A stretch of DNA of 64,000 bases from Symbiodinium natans (Eukaryota > Sar > Dinophyceae > Suessiales > Symbiodiniaceae), in contig CAJNDS010002274.1 in assembly GCA_905221605.1 (NCBI GenBank), positions 124,001 through 188,000 of the forward strand, given 5' to 3'. The position numbers and the translations under genes were made by a program. Below the pieces are notes generated by a model. That model did not search any database. It saw only the letters and a program-made list of their open reading frames with translations, and was not told the DNA's origin. This document shows, piece by piece, positions 21,981 through 32,340 of this stretch; positions within the stretch are counted from its first letter, which is position 1, and every line of letters starts with the position of its first letter.

Positions 21981-22352
21981 TGAAAAACCGAAGGTCCCTC
22001 TGGTACCTTTTCCCTTGAAAGCACGAACCCTGACCTCTCACACAAGTGCGGACAGCTCTCTCTTTTTCACAGTCAGAGCCACTTGAGCCAAAAGTCACGA
22101 AGTGCACAAACTAAACGAATTCTCTCTTGTGAGCTTAAACTCAGCTTCAGAACGAAGTTCCTACACACTGCACACTCACTTTAAATAGCGTATTGGGCAA
22201 AAACACACTCGTATGATTTCCTTGGAAATCAACGAGGCATAAACCATCGAGGATGGGATCACACGGATTCCCAATCACTCCGAAGCAAAACAAACCTATA
22301 CAAGCTGATCCAAAACATGACAAAAACATCACTGATCAGCCACAATCTTCCA
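21981..22352 (-). repeat. Copia-2 3' LTR
   Basis: 372 bp, nearly identical to 31417-31786 (one dinucleotide indel near 22205 and one substitution seen). It contains CTTGAGCCAAAA at 22082-22093, the reverse complement of the last 12 nt of the dinoflagellate spliced leader. Confidence 0.93.
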
Positions 22353-22360
22353 CCCCCCGC
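22353..22360 (-). promoter_or_regulatory. Copia-2 polypurine tract
   Basis: The minus strand reads GCGGGGGG directly before the TG of the 3' LTR, the expected position of the plus-strand primer. Confidence 0.55.
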
Positions 22361-23089
22361 ATTTTGCTGAGGGTTCATGTCAAAGATCTGAAGTCCAAGC
22401 CCAGCTCGGCACTTCAACACTAAGGGGATGCCCTGGCCACATTCCCTTGGTGCGTACTCGCCACCAAACGAAACAAACAACACACCAGTCGATCTCTGAC
22501 ATCAAACTTAAAACTCATGCAAGATCCCACCATCAGGCAGGTTGTCCTGGGTCCACATCACTGGTAACCCAAGAGTTCGTTGTCCAAACACGTGAAAAAC
22601 GAATTAAACTTGCATCCACCTGCACTGGGGCAGGGTTGTCTTGGAACGAATCCAAGAGTTCGTGGTGACAAACACGTGAAAACGAATTAATGCAAGCTTC
22701 AGATGTTTCCCACTCAGCACTCGACCTTGTCGTGGTACTCCTCCTCAGTCTCGCATCTTCCAGGTCACCAAACTCACCAACTAGCATCGGCTAGCTGATC
22801 CTTCAGGAAAAGATTGGCTTCATAGTTTCGCTTCTTCCAGCGTACCATCAGCCAAAAACGTCTTCAGAGGTGGCAATCAGACGCCTTGCAGAAGGGGCTA
22901 TAGAGTCCCTCGTTGAGTTTCATCATCATTTTGCCTCCTCTTTGCAAACTTCTCATGCACTGAAACAAGGGCTCACACTAACCAGAAAAATCGCGGGCGC
23001 TCCATGGCGGCAACGCGGCCATGGCTTCCAAAAAATGGCTGCGGGTTTCACTCACCCACCCAACCACTGAGATCACTTAGCATCTCAGT
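22361..23089. other. Copia-2 untranslated 3' region
   Basis: Sequence between the pol stop and the polypurine tract. It contains a local duplication: ACCCAAGAGTTCGTTGTCCAAACACGTGAAAA near 22567 and a similar stretch near 22649-22690. No coding frame is recognised. Confidence 0.5.
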
Positions 23090-26000
23090 TCATTCTTCAT
23101 CCTCTTCGCCCTTCTTCTCGCCAGCTCCAGTTGACTCCATCAACTTGGCGCGGCGCTCCTTGGCGGCTTCCTTCATCTCCGCCAACTCAGCCGTCCTCGT
23201 TTCCATCACCACATCCTGCGAAGATCGGCTAGGCTCAGCTGGCGTCTCCGCAGGCCTCTCAGTTGGCTGGTCTCCAACCTTTCTCTTCTTTTCTTCCAAC
23301 ATCAGCTCCAAATCGGCAACACTAAAGCTTGCCTTCACACGCTCAGCAATCTGCGCGATAGCTGCTGCATCCAACTCAGATGGTACAACTGACACAGGCG
23401 AGCGAACCGCTTCGCCTTCCAGCTTTGCTCTCTTAGCAGCTTCTTCCTCGGCAGCTGACAGGTCGGCGATGCGCTTGCGCTTTCGCTCAGCTTCCTCGAA
23501 CTCTCGGTCTTGCTGTTCCGCTGCAGCCTTGAGGATCCGCTTCAGGTCCTTTTCCTCCTTCTCGAGTTTCCCAACATTCTCACCCATGATCCCAAAGGCT
23601 TGCTGCCACATGTCGGCAGGCAACGTCAAGTTGAACCTCACCACATAGTCGGTCGGCAAGTGCCACTTACACTTGCAGATCCACACAACACCGCTTCGAG
23701 TCTCACTCGCAACCACCTTCTTCCAGCTTGCCGCCCTCTGCGTGTCGGTGATCTCCTCTTTCTTTTTCTCCAGGTCCTCCAAGAATCCTGCAACAGACTC
23801 CATCACGGATCTGTAGTGGCTGTAGGCCACAAACGACCACTTGGGGACTGGTCTCTCCCTCAGCTCCGGCTCGTGAATCCGAAGTGTATCACACGACAAC
23901 ATCGAAATCACTCGCACTCGCTCCACCAGTTCCTTAAACACCAAGGATCCTTCCTTTGCACTTCTCTTCCAGCGCAACACCCATGGGGGATAATACGAGC
24001 TCTCAGCTTCATCCTCCATGATCCTCTCTGCTCCCAAAATGGGTAGCATGCACAACAGATCCACCATCCGCAAGACTCCGAGGTCCTGGTGCTCACCCAG
24101 AAGCAAAACAGGGATTATCCCTTTTCTCTTCAAGTACCTCACGAAGCTCAACATCGCCAGGCCACACGTTCCCGGCGGCACTTCCATGTACAGTCCTCCT
24201 TCATTCACTGCCATCTCCCAGATGATGGCCTTGCCACCAATCTGTCCACGGACATCCAAGATTCCGAAGATCTTCGTGGGTTTCTCCTGTAGCTCACACA
24301 CCTCCTGGATGGGCTTCACCAGCTTCTCGTATGAGCTTTGATAGCGCAACATATCCTTGTCGGATAGCGTGCCTATCACGTCCTTGAGCTCTAGCTCATC
24401 CACTGGAGTTCCGCGCCGGCAGATACTCCATGACACATCACCGAACCACTTCGGCGGCTCTGGATCCGCCAGCTCCGGAAACACGTCGACCATCCGTTCA
24501 ATCACCTTCGGCATGGCCTTGGGTTTCGGTGCAGCTTGGCCTGAGCCTCGGCTTTCACCTTTATCACCCCTTTTTCCAGCAGCTCGGCGCTCCTTCTCTG
24601 CCTCTCGGAGATGGAATGCATGGCTTGCATCCGTGCCAGAGACTGTCACAGTCTGTTTGCACTTTTCGCACTTGGGCTTGCCACTTTCATCCCAGCTCAA
24701 CCCGGCAGCATGCTCGGATCTGAACAACCATTTGCAAACCTTACACCAAAAGGGGCTTTTCATCTCAGCACCCTGCTCACCCTTCCTGCTGTCTTCAGCT
24801 GCCATTTTCCTGTCCTTCACCAAAGGTACAGGCTCCAGGCTAGGGCTAGCTTCCGTGGTGCTTGAACCAAAGCTTTTGCGGTTGGACCATAAATCCATTT
24901 CTTGAACCTCAGGGGAAGAGTCTTCACGAAGGGTTTCGGGACTTCTAAGGTGGAAATTTTCAAAAACTTCACCACACTTTTTCACACTTTTCAACGATCC
25001 AACTTGCTCCACACTGCATCCAGTTGCCTCGGCACACTGGTATGCCTGAACTCCAACCCTTGGTCGGATTCCACAGATCCTCCACACCTGCTGCACATCT
25101 TCACCAGGGTATATACCCATAGCTTGCTGGTGCTGACAGAATGTCACTTGACTCAAGCACTTTGTAAGAACGTCAGCGATCATTCCCGCTGTCGGGCACC
25201 AAATGACCTTCAAGGTCTGAGCTTCCTGTATCCGCTCCTGAAGATAGCAGACAGCGATGTCTAAGTGGCGAACTCGCCTACTCAACCCACGGTTTAGCAA
25301 AACCGCTCTCGCTGAGGAACTGTCAGTGTGCAATCGGATCGTGACATCTGACTCGGCCAACTGACCGATCAAAGTCGCAAGTCCCTCACTCTCCTGTACC
25401 GCAGTCAAGATGGCTCTCAACTCGGCTTCACAAGAACTCAGCGATACACACCCTTGAACTCGAGAGATTCCCTTGATCAGGCATCCTCTATAAAAGATGG
25501 CTATGCCCGACACAGATCTTCGTCCTAACGACGCTTGGGGTGCCCAACTGGCATCCGCATACACTTCCAGCTGCGCCGACCCACTGTCTGGTACATTCCC
25601 ATCAGGGCCAAAGTACTGCCATGCATGGTATTGTCCCTTTAGGAACCTAATCACTTGTCGCAATGCTTGCTCAAAGCATGCTGTTGGCTTGGACTGTCCT
25701 TGCGAAAGAATGGACATCCACCTACTCAGGTCAGGTCTCGACTGACCCCACCATGCAATCCGGCCAAGTACTGCTCTGTACCTCGCAGCTGCAGTGTCAC
25801 TCAACTCAGGATCCGAACCACTTGCTCTGCCCTTCTCGACCGTTTTCACGATGTCCGGAGGAGCAGTAACCACCTTCAGGTCCTTACAGAACTCTGTCTC
25901 GAACAGGGCATCTAAGTATGCCGGGGGCACTCGCATCCTGAGATGACTCCCTTGTCTCTCAATCTCTCGCCCCAAAAAGGTGATCTTTCCACCAGTGGAA

Positions 26001-28789
26001 GTGATTCGACCCGTTTCCTTGATCTTCAACTCTCCGTTCAGGGTGTCGGTCACCAACCGAATGGCATCTCTAGTGCCACACAGAATCAAATCGTCCACAT
26101 AGCACAACATGAGGAATCTTTTCCCTCTCACAGTGCCCTCGAAGACGGAAGGTTCCGTTGGGCATTGCTTCAACCCAACTTTCTTCACAACTGTCGCCAG
26201 CTTCAAGTTCCAAGCTTTGGCGGCAACTCTCAAACCATTCATGGCTTGATCCAGAATCATAAACACCGGGACATAATAGTCCTTGCAGGCGGAAACATCC
26301 TTGGGCAATTGGATAATCGCCTTCGATCCTTTCGGAAGGGGGGAATGCAAGAATGCAGTGCTAACATCCAAAGTTGCGACATCCATAGCATCTACCGAAG
26401 CAATGGCCAAAAGCGTCCGTAACGCTTCTAAAGAAGGAGTCGTAGCACTCAGTCCTAAAGATGATGCTGTGCTCCCCTTTGCGATGTCTTGCACCACACA
26501 CCGAGCTCTCACAGCTTCCTTGCCATTCACCACCTTTGGGCCTATGACCCATCGGGTTGGGATGATCTTTATCCCATGCTGACGAGCAAACTTCTGAGCC
26601 TCGTCTGCTCCAACCACTCTCCCTGCTTTGTGAGCAGTCATACTCTGCAGCTCAGTTCGCCGGCCTTCCACTGTTTTATCCACATCTAATGGACATCCAT
26701 CTATCTCAGACAGAACACTCGTGGGTCTTGCCAGCCAAACTTGGGATCCACACACCTTCATGGACTCCGGGAAAGTGCTATTCTTGTTGAGCAGAATCGA
26801 ATTGGTCACATGTACCAACTTCGGACTCTCGTCACTGCTTACCATTTTAATAGGACCTTGAGGCACATCGAGTCTTGGGTCTAAACAAATACGATTGATC
26901 AGCCGGGGAACTCGATTGGACTCATCTGGAACTGACTTCACATCCATTTGAGGTTTTTCTTCCTCCATTGGGATCGCTTCATCCTCAGCGGGAGTTTCTC
27001 CTTCGAAGTATCCAGGTTCCATTGCCTCATCTGGAATCCCTTGGTAAGGCAAACTTGGATCCTCAAAATCCTCCATGTCAACATCCACAACTTCTGTCCC
27101 AGGTGTTGGGACGCTTTGCCTCTCCTCCAACTTGGGATCTGGTCGACTCTCATAGGTGATCTTCGGGCGTTTCAGGAGTGAAGGCTCACTTCCAGACTCC
27201 ATCACCCCCGCATCCTTTGAGCTTCTCTGGTCCATTTTTGGAGTTTCCTCTGTTGGTTCTTTCGATTCCAACCGTTGTCGTTGAGCTTTCAACCAATCAT
27301 CATACCGTTTTCGGCATTCAGCATTGTGGTTGGCTTTTCCTCTTTTTGGACCACACGCAGGACAGTTCGCTGTGCCACCATGTTCCTTCACCCATGCAGC
27401 TGGAGGTCCAACTTTGCTCATGTCTGTGGTCGGTCCATCAGACACTCGGCCCTCAAAGGCCTTGTCCGCTTCACCTTCAATCCGATCGGGCACACCATCC
27501 TCTTTCTCCTTCAGAATCGGGGGAGCCAATGTATCCGATGGATCATGCTCCTTGAGCAAATGTTGACAATGCTCCAACCCAATCTTCAACGGAACGATGT
27601 GCTTGATGGACTTTGCTCGAAAGTGTTTTGGACAACCATCCACCATGGCACTCACAACATGAGTCAAGCCACCAACTTCAGGGTACACATAGGCTGCTTC
27701 CACAAACCGGGAGAGCGCCGTGGTTTTCATCGAATCCGGTAGCTCAGCCAGAACTGTAGCACCTATCAACGACGATCCACACTCATGGAGGGATCTCTGT
27801 AGTACCAACTCCTGGGGTGATTTCTTCCCATCAAAGGCAGCTGCATGGTGATTGTGCATTGCAGCACAGTAAATCAGACCAAACTCAAACGCTCGAGGAC
27901 TTCTCTTCAAGTCAAAGCCCTGCGCTCGTAGATCCAACCTCACCGTGCTGAACAACTCCTTGAGTGTTCTCACTGCCCTTTCCACACCACCAACCGCTTC
28001 ATGTCCCTGCGGAGGTGCTCTTTGGGTCACAATCCTAATCCCCAGATTGGCTCTCTTGATGAGGGCGCTCACCGCTGTCTCGCTGTCTGTCCTCAACAGT
28101 ACAGCAGACCCTGCAATGTCCAGTCCGAAAGCATTCATCCAATAACGAATCCAGCTGGAGGTATTGTCAGCATTGGTCCCTACCAACAGACATCCAATCA
28201 TTCTGGTTGACATTTCAGTCATGACCAGTACTTTCATGTTGGGAGCCGTCGGCTGGTCTTTCGCAAAAGTACCAGTTACCAGGTTGATGAAGCAGAAATC
28301 TGCTTGCAACGCCACGGGTCGGTCTTGAGCATCCTTGGTCCGACGATGCTGGGTTGTTCCTCTTGTCATCCGACAATGAGGACATTCGGACGAAAAAGGA
28401 ATGTGGCCTCGCATCCGATGCAGCTCCATTTCTTCTTGCTTTTTCTTGGTCATTGACTGCACTGACTGCATCTGATCAACCTCCATCGGTCGTTGGCCAT
28501 CATCCACATCCATGGGTCGAACCTCAGTTCTTCCAAAGGTTACTTTCTTTCGCTTTCCAGCATCACCTTGCAGGTAGATCCAAGGACATCCAGCCCAGGA
28601 TACTCCATATCCCATGACTCCTTTCTTCTCGTGTCGCAGCGAAATCTCTCTTCGAGTGAACTTCACTTCCCAACCAGTATTCACCATCTGCTCGGTGCTC
28701 AAGATGTTGTGAGCCACATCTGCTACAACTCCAGTCACACACACCGATGTCAAACCAAGATACTGCTTTCCTTCATACATAGGCAGCAA
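23090..28789 (-). CDS. Copia-2 Pol: integrase, RT, RNase H and a long C-terminal extension
   Basis: An open frame of about 1,900 codons. It has no ATG of its own at the far 5' end (the first in-frame ATG is PMYEGK), so it is probably expressed as a Gag-Pol fusion. It begins inside protease (VADVAHNILSTEQMVNTGWEV). Integrase: HRMRGHIPFSSECPHC zinc module, then LQADFCF, LLRTDSETAV and AVGGVERAVRTLKE. RT: TLDVSTAFLHSPL and LCYVDDLILCG. RNase H: VYADASWAPQ, SLSSCEAELRAI, LHTDSSSARAVL, MIADVLTKCLS. About 650 residues follow RNase H (about 25.1-23.1 kb), with a Cys4 pair (WCKVCKWLFRS...CEKCK), an ordered middle region and a charged coiled-coil end. That extension is not recognised. Confidence 0.92.
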   Translation of the reverse strand: MLPMYEGKQYLGLTSVCVTGVVADVAHNILSTEQMVNTGWEVKFTRREISLRHEKKGVMGYGVSWAGCPWIYLQGDAGKRKKVTFGRTEVRPMDVDDGQRPMEVDQMQSVQSMTKKKQEEMELHRMRGHIPFSSECPHCRMTRGTTQHRRTKDAQDRPVALQADFCFINLVTGTFAKDQPTAPNMKVLVMTEMSTRMIGCLLVGTNADNTSSWIRYWMNAFGLDIAGSAVLLRTDSETAVSALIKRANLGIRIVTQRAPPQGHEAVGGVERAVRTLKELFSTVRLDLRAQGFDLKRSPRAFEFGLIYCAAMHNHHAAAFDGKKSPQELVLQRSLHECGSSLIGATVLAELPDSMKTTALSRFVEAAYVYPEVGGLTHVVSAMVDGCPKHFRAKSIKHIVPLKIGLEHCQHLLKEHDPSDTLAPPILKEKEDGVPDRIEGEADKAFEGRVSDGPTTDMSKVGPPAAWVKEHGGTANCPACGPKRGKANHNAECRKRYDDWLKAQRQRLESKEPTEETPKMDQRSSKDAGVMESGSEPSLLKRPKITYESRPDPKLEERQSVPTPGTEVVDVDMEDFEDPSLPYQGIPDEAMEPGYFEGETPAEDEAIPMEEEKPQMDVKSVPDESNRVPRLINRICLDPRLDVPQGPIKMVSSDESPKLVHVTNSILLNKNSTFPESMKVCGSQVWLARPTSVLSEIDGCPLDVDKTVEGRRTELQSMTAHKAGRVVGADEAQKFARQHGIKIIPTRWVIGPKVVNGKEAVRARCVVQDIAKGSTASSLGLSATTPSLEALRTLLAIASVDAMDVATLDVSTAFLHSPLPKGSKAIIQLPKDVSACKDYYVPVFMILDQAMNGLRVAAKAWNLKLATVVKKVGLKQCPTEPSVFEGTVRGKRFLMLCYVDDLILCGTRDAIRLVTDTLNGELKIKETGRITSTGGKITFLGREIERQGSHLRMRVPPAYLDALFETEFCKDLKVVTAPPDIVKTVEKGRASGSDPELSDTAAARYRAVLGRIAWWGQSRPDLSRWMSILSQGQSKPTACFEQALRQVIRFLKGQYHAWQYFGPDGNVPDSGSAQLEVYADASWAPQASLGRRSVSGIAIFYRGCLIKGISRVQGCVSLSSCEAELRAILTAVQESEGLATLIGQLAESDVTIRLHTDSSSARAVLLNRGLSRRVRHLDIAVCYLQERIQEAQTLKVIWCPTAGMIADVLTKCLSQVTFCQHQQAMGIYPGEDVQQVWRICGIRPRVGVQAYQCAEATGCSVEQVGSLKSVKKCGEVFENFHLRSPETLREDSSPEVQEMDLWSNRKSFGSSTTEASPSLEPVPLVKDRKMAAEDSRKGEQGAEMKSPFWCKVCKWLFRSEHAAGLSWDESGKPKCEKCKQTVTVSGTDASHAFHLREAEKERRAAGKRGDKGESRGSGQAAPKPKAMPKVIERMVDVFPELADPEPPKWFGDVSWSICRRGTPVDELELKDVIGTLSDKDMLRYQSSYEKLVKPIQEVCELQEKPTKIFGILDVRGQIGGKAIIWEMAVNEGGLYMEVPPGTCGLAMLSFVRYLKRKGIIPVLLLGEHQDLGVLRMVDLLCMLPILGAERIMEDEAESSYYPPWVLRWKRSAKEGSLVFKELVERVRVISMLSCDTLRIHEPELRERPVPKWSFVAYSHYRSVMESVAGFLEDLEKKKEEITDTQRAASWKKVVASETRSGVVWICKCKWHLPTDYVVRFNLTLPADMWQQAFGIMGENVGKLEKEEKDLKRILKAAAEQQDREFEEAERKRKRIADLSAAEEEAAKRAKLEGEAVRSPVSVVPSELDAAAIAQIAERVKASFSVADLELMLEEKKRKVGDQPTERPAETPAEPSRSSQDVVMETRTAELAEMKEAAKERRAKLMESTGAGEKKGEEDEE

Positions 28790-28818
28790 GGCTCGGATGC
28801 GAACTCGCTCGAAGACAT

Positions 28819-30999
28819 TTACCTCTCATTAGGTCCCAACGCCTTCCGATCCAAGATCTGGAACTCATCCAAGTATCTTTTCGCAATCACAGTCACCGAT
28901 GCTCCTGAGTCAATCAACCACCATTTGCTTGCATCATCCTTTTCCATGCTTTTGACTTGATTCATCGGAGGCTTCATCAAAGACCGAACTGACTTAGATG
29001 GCAACATCTGAGATAAATCGGTAGAGATCCGATGCTCCAACTCGGCAATCCGGACTCTCGTCTCAACTTCCCATGACCAATCTATCTCATCAGTACTCCG
29101 GGGAATCCACTCTTTTCTCACTTCATCGAGCAATTCTTCCAGAGGTTGCAACACAGATTCCACTCGGGCCTCTGACTCAGGTTCATTCCATTCACCTCCA
29201 GTTAGCTGGTAGTCACTCGACTCACCCTCTTGGGAGACTTCAGCAACTGTCTTCCCCTTTCCTTTGCCTTTTCCTTTGGGCTTTCCCTTTTCGGGCTTCT
29301 TCTTGGGATCTCCTTTTGCCTTGGCTTTCGCCTTAGCATTGGGGGAATTGGGCTTCTTGCCTGAATCTCCCTCCTTATACCAGCAATCGCGGGCATAATG
29401 TCCCTTTCCACCACACACATAGCACTCCACATCCTTCTTGTTCTGGCTTGAAGCTCGTTTGCCAGCACCTTTGCTTGATTCGCGCTTGCCTTTCTGTTCC
29501 TTTCCTTTGCCTTTTGGTTTTCCTTCGTTGCCCTTTCCCTCATTGGGATCTCGAAAAGGTTGAAGCTTCGTGCCAGGGGCTTCTGACCACACCCTTTGTT
29601 GCACCTCAAACTTCAGAGCAACTCTTTTCAGATCTTCAAACGATTCACTATCGCCATGCAACAAGCAATGGCTTCTACACCGATCTGGCAAACTGCGCAG
29701 CAAAACCATAACCGAATCCGCTTCTTGGATCTGCAAACCACCAGCATGCACATCGGGATCAAGACTATTGAGCAGCTTGGTGTACTTGTTCAACTCATGC
29801 TCAATCTTTCGAATGATCTCCGGAATACTGGGTGCTTTCACGGTTTGATTCACCAGCTGCGACCGAAAGAACAGGCATTCAGCTCGCGACTTCAGGCAAA
29901 ACTCCTTCGCCAGCAATCTCAAAGCCACAAAACCAGATTGTTGATAAGTGCTCTCACTTTCAACATATGTCTGCAAAATCAGAGAACTCTTCTCATGATT
30001 TGCAAAAGTCTGTCGCAGGATGTGCATCAGCCTCGTCGACCTCTTCTGTTGCTCCACAGTAAGTCGATCCTGTTTCAGCCGAGACTCTTCTTGAGTCTTC
30101 ACCGCATGCATGAGCTCATTGGGAAACACTTCTGAACCCAAACCAACCCAACTGGTCAGCTTCTCCATCCAGGTCAAGAATCCAAGAGCTTCAGAGATGC
30201 GATCCTTCCAAGACGAAAAGTCAATGGTCGGCAAACTGGGCAACCATTTGTCCGATCGAGCAAACACATCCCTTTCCCTTTCTTGCTCCAGAGGTGGAGG
30301 TCTCAGTGGGGGACTTGGGCTCGCCATCCGAAAAAGCTGGGTCCCCTTCGCAGGAGTACCCACTGGCGATGCACCTTGACATCCCGAAGAAGAACTGGGC
30401 ATGTTCTCAGGAACACCATCCTGAGGTAAGGGGGGATTCACCTGTTGCTGTTGCTGTGGCTGCTGTTGCTGATGCTGCTGTATCATCCACTGCTGATGCT
30501 GCTGCTGTTGCTGCACCATGGACGAAGTCATCGTTTGCATAAACTGCTGTTGCTGCACAACCAGTTGCTGCATCATGCTTTCCAATTCTCGCACTTGTCT
30601 CGTCAACCCTTGCACGTCGGGTGATGTTTGTGATGGTGTCACCACAGGTTGAGGAGGTCCAGTGGATAGTCCTGGTGGTAACGAAGGACTTCCTACCGCT
30701 TGCTGAGGCAAACCAGGGGGAAACGAAGGGCCTCCCATTGTCTGTTGGGGTGCTCCAGTAGCTACCCCATGAGGGCTTCTGGCGGGAGTTCGACCTCTGG
30801 GCACTGGGCCATACACAGGTTGGCTTCCTTGTGCCAAACCTTGCACCCACAGTGGGTTGGGATTTCCCAAACCCGGAAAAGGGTCTACCCTTCGCCTTGT
30901 CTCAGCATCCATGATGGGCACAGAGCTTCCACGCTCTCGTCCACCTCTTGGACTCCTCACATGAGCTCCACTGGTATGTCGTGGGGATGTATTCAACAT
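28819..30999 (-). CDS. Copia-2 Gag and protease N-terminus
   Basis: A 726-residue frame from ATG at 30999. It has a Pro/Gly-rich N-terminus, a Gln-rich stretch (CAG/CTG repeats, about 30.44-30.60 kb), a helical capsid-like region, then Lys/Gly-rich 'GKGK' segments around one CCHC knuckle (CYVCGGKGHYARDC, about 29.4 kb). It ends with the protease active site WWLIDSGASVTVIAKRYLDE and stops at LGPNER. The protease flap region expected next is missing, and Pol continues in another frame; compared with Copia-1, this looks like a small deletion plus frameshift inside protease rather than a programmed site. RNA packaging and capsid function are inferred from the family. Confidence 0.9.
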   Translation of the reverse strand: MLNTSPRHTSGAHVRSPRGGRERGSSVPIMDAETRRRVDPFPGLGNPNPLWVQGLAQGSQPVYGPVPRGRTPARSPHGVATGAPQQTMGGPSFPPGLPQQAVGSPSLPPGLSTGPPQPVVTPSQTSPDVQGLTRQVRELESMMQQLVVQQQQFMQTMTSSMVQQQQQHQQWMIQQHQQQQPQQQQQVNPPLPQDGVPENMPSSSSGCQGASPVGTPAKGTQLFRMASPSPPLRPPPLEQERERDVFARSDKWLPSLPTIDFSSWKDRISEALGFLTWMEKLTSWVGLGSEVFPNELMHAVKTQEESRLKQDRLTVEQQKRSTRLMHILRQTFANHEKSSLILQTYVESESTYQQSGFVALRLLAKEFCLKSRAECLFFRSQLVNQTVKAPSIPEIIRKIEHELNKYTKLLNSLDPDVHAGGLQIQEADSVMVLLRSLPDRCRSHCLLHGDSESFEDLKRVALKFEVQQRVWSEAPGTKLQPFRDPNEGKGNEGKPKGKGKEQKGKRESSKGAGKRASSQNKKDVECYVCGGKGHYARDCWYKEGDSGKKPNSPNAKAKAKAKGDPKKKPEKGKPKGKGKGKGKTVAEVSQEGESSDYQLTGGEWNEPESEARVESVLQPLEELLDEVRKEWIPRSTDEIDWSWEVETRVRIAELEHRISTDLSQMLPSKSVRSLMKPPMNQVKSMEKDDASKWWLIDSGASVTVIAKRYLDEFQILDRKALGPNER

Positions 31000-31402
31000 A
31001 GTTCCTGAACTCAGGCTCCAGCCTGCAGTCTCTCCACAACGTCTTCTGGCGAAAATTCTCTCACCAACACCAGATGGTCCAGGCTCCTGAAGAACCTTAG
31101 TTCTACTCTACCAAGCACCGTATTCCTCCAAGATCGGTCACAACCAATCCAGTTCCAGACAAACCACCTTGCCCGGGCTCCAAAGTGCCTCAACAGCCGC
31201 TGAACCAACTGCTTCCAAGCCTGATGAGTCCGGATCCGCCTCCTCACAGGGTAGGCTTCCCGGTACTCACTTACACGGTCCGAGTACAAGAGATTCCGGT
31301 CCACTGGCAGTCTGGGCTCCAAACCCAAACTTGCCTCCAGGCACTCACAGAGTCCTGACAGACAACCAAAGACCATACACGGGCTCGTACCACAAGGCAC
31401 AA

Positions 31403-31414
31403 GCTCCGCTACCA
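31403..31414 (-). promoter_or_regulatory. Copia-2 primer-binding site
   Basis: TGGTAGCGGAGC on the minus strand, two bases inside the 5' LTR and identical to the Copia-1 site. Confidence 0.65.
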
Positions 31415-31416
31415 CG

Positions 31417-31786
31417 TGAAAAACCGAAGGTCCCTCTGGTACCTTTTCCCTTGAAAGCACGAACCCTGACCTCTCACACAAGTGCGGACAGCTCTCTCTT
31501 TTTCACAGTCAGAGCCACTTGAGCCAAAAGTCACGAAGTGCACAAACTAAACGAATTCTCTCTTGTGAGCTTAAACTCAGCTTCAGAACGAAGTTCCTAC
31601 ACACTGCACACTCACTTTAAATCGCGTATTGGGCAAAAACACTCGTATGATTTCCTTGGAAATCAACGAGGCATAAACCATCGAGGATGGGATCACACGG
31701 ATTCCCAATCACTCCGAAGCAAAACAAACCTATACAAGCTGATCCAAAACATGACAAAAACATCACTGATCAGCCACAATCTTCCA
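31417..31786 (-). repeat. Copia-2 5' LTR with a relict spliced-leader match
   Basis: 370 bp, TG...CA. CTTGAGCCAAAA at 31518-31529 reads TTTTGGCTCAAG on the element strand, the last 12 nt of the dinoflagellate spliced leader. It lies about 257 nt from the LTR start in element orientation. Confidence 0.93.
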
Positions 31787-32340
31787 CAAAAAAGCACCGG
31801 AGGCAACACCAATCACAGAAACGGAAACAAAACAACAAGAAAGAGTCATGGCATGCCAGCAACAAAAAATCAAACCACTTCCCTTTTGAGCCAATGCGAG
31901 CCCAGACGCACATACCGGTAGAGCCCTCGAACGCAAGCATACCTTGAATTCCGAATGGCGGTTTGTTTGTAGCAACGCAGGTGCCAGCGAGCGAAATCGA
32001 TTGATGGAAAAAGAAAGGCAACCTCTCTCTCTCTCTCTTGCTAAAGGTTTTTTAATTGCACTTTTGCGCGCCCCCAGCCGGTCTCACAAACGACCCCTCT
32101 TTCTGAAGCTCTGTGGGCGCTCTGGCGGCAATCTGGTCACTTGGCTTAAAATCGGCCGTGACAGGCTCTGGGCGCATTCTGGGCGCATTCTGGGCGCGAG
32201 CGCCCCTGCAGAAATGCAGTTTTCTAGAAATCAGGGAAAACGGCTGTGGATGCATTTCTGCGGCGTTGGCCAAGCGTGCTACGGAAGGCGTCGGAAATCG
32301 ACTGAGCATCAAAAACAGCAAAGCATCAGAAGGGACCACT
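31787..32340. other. No gene recognised; holds one copy of a dispersed repeat
   Basis: Right flank of Copia-2, with a (CT)n run near 32022-32038. The stretch 32101-32175 recurs inverted at 57273-57346 with high similarity (TCTGAAGCTCTGTGG, GGCGGCAATCT, GTCACTTGGC, GGCCGTGACAG, CTCTGGGCGC). No coding domain is recognised. Confidence 0.5.
32101..32175 (+). repeat. Dispersed repeat, copy 1
   Basis: About 75 bp matching the reverse complement of 57273-57346 with a few substitutions and small indels. It is probably the conserved part of a larger interspersed family. Confidence 0.7.

Larger units (their letters stand above)
21981..31786 (-). mobile_element. Copia-2: Ty1/copia LTR retrotransposon
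   Basis: A minus-strand element bounded by LTRs at 21981-22352 and 31417-31786, each starting TG and ending CA on the plus strand and nearly identical. Gag and Pol lie between in copia order. A TGGTAGCGGAGC primer site is at 31414-31403 and a G-rich purine tract at 22360-22353. No exact 5-bp target duplication is visible, but CAAAAAGC lies one base left of the left LTR and CAAAAAAGC directly follows the right LTR. Near-identical LTRs suggest a fairly recent insertion. The protease region is broken. Confidence 0.93.

Noticed and set aside
21976-31791. Exact 5-bp target duplication for Copia-2
   Set aside because: Flanks read AAGCG and CAAAA. Only the near-match CAAAAAGC / CAAAAAAGC is present, not enough to call.
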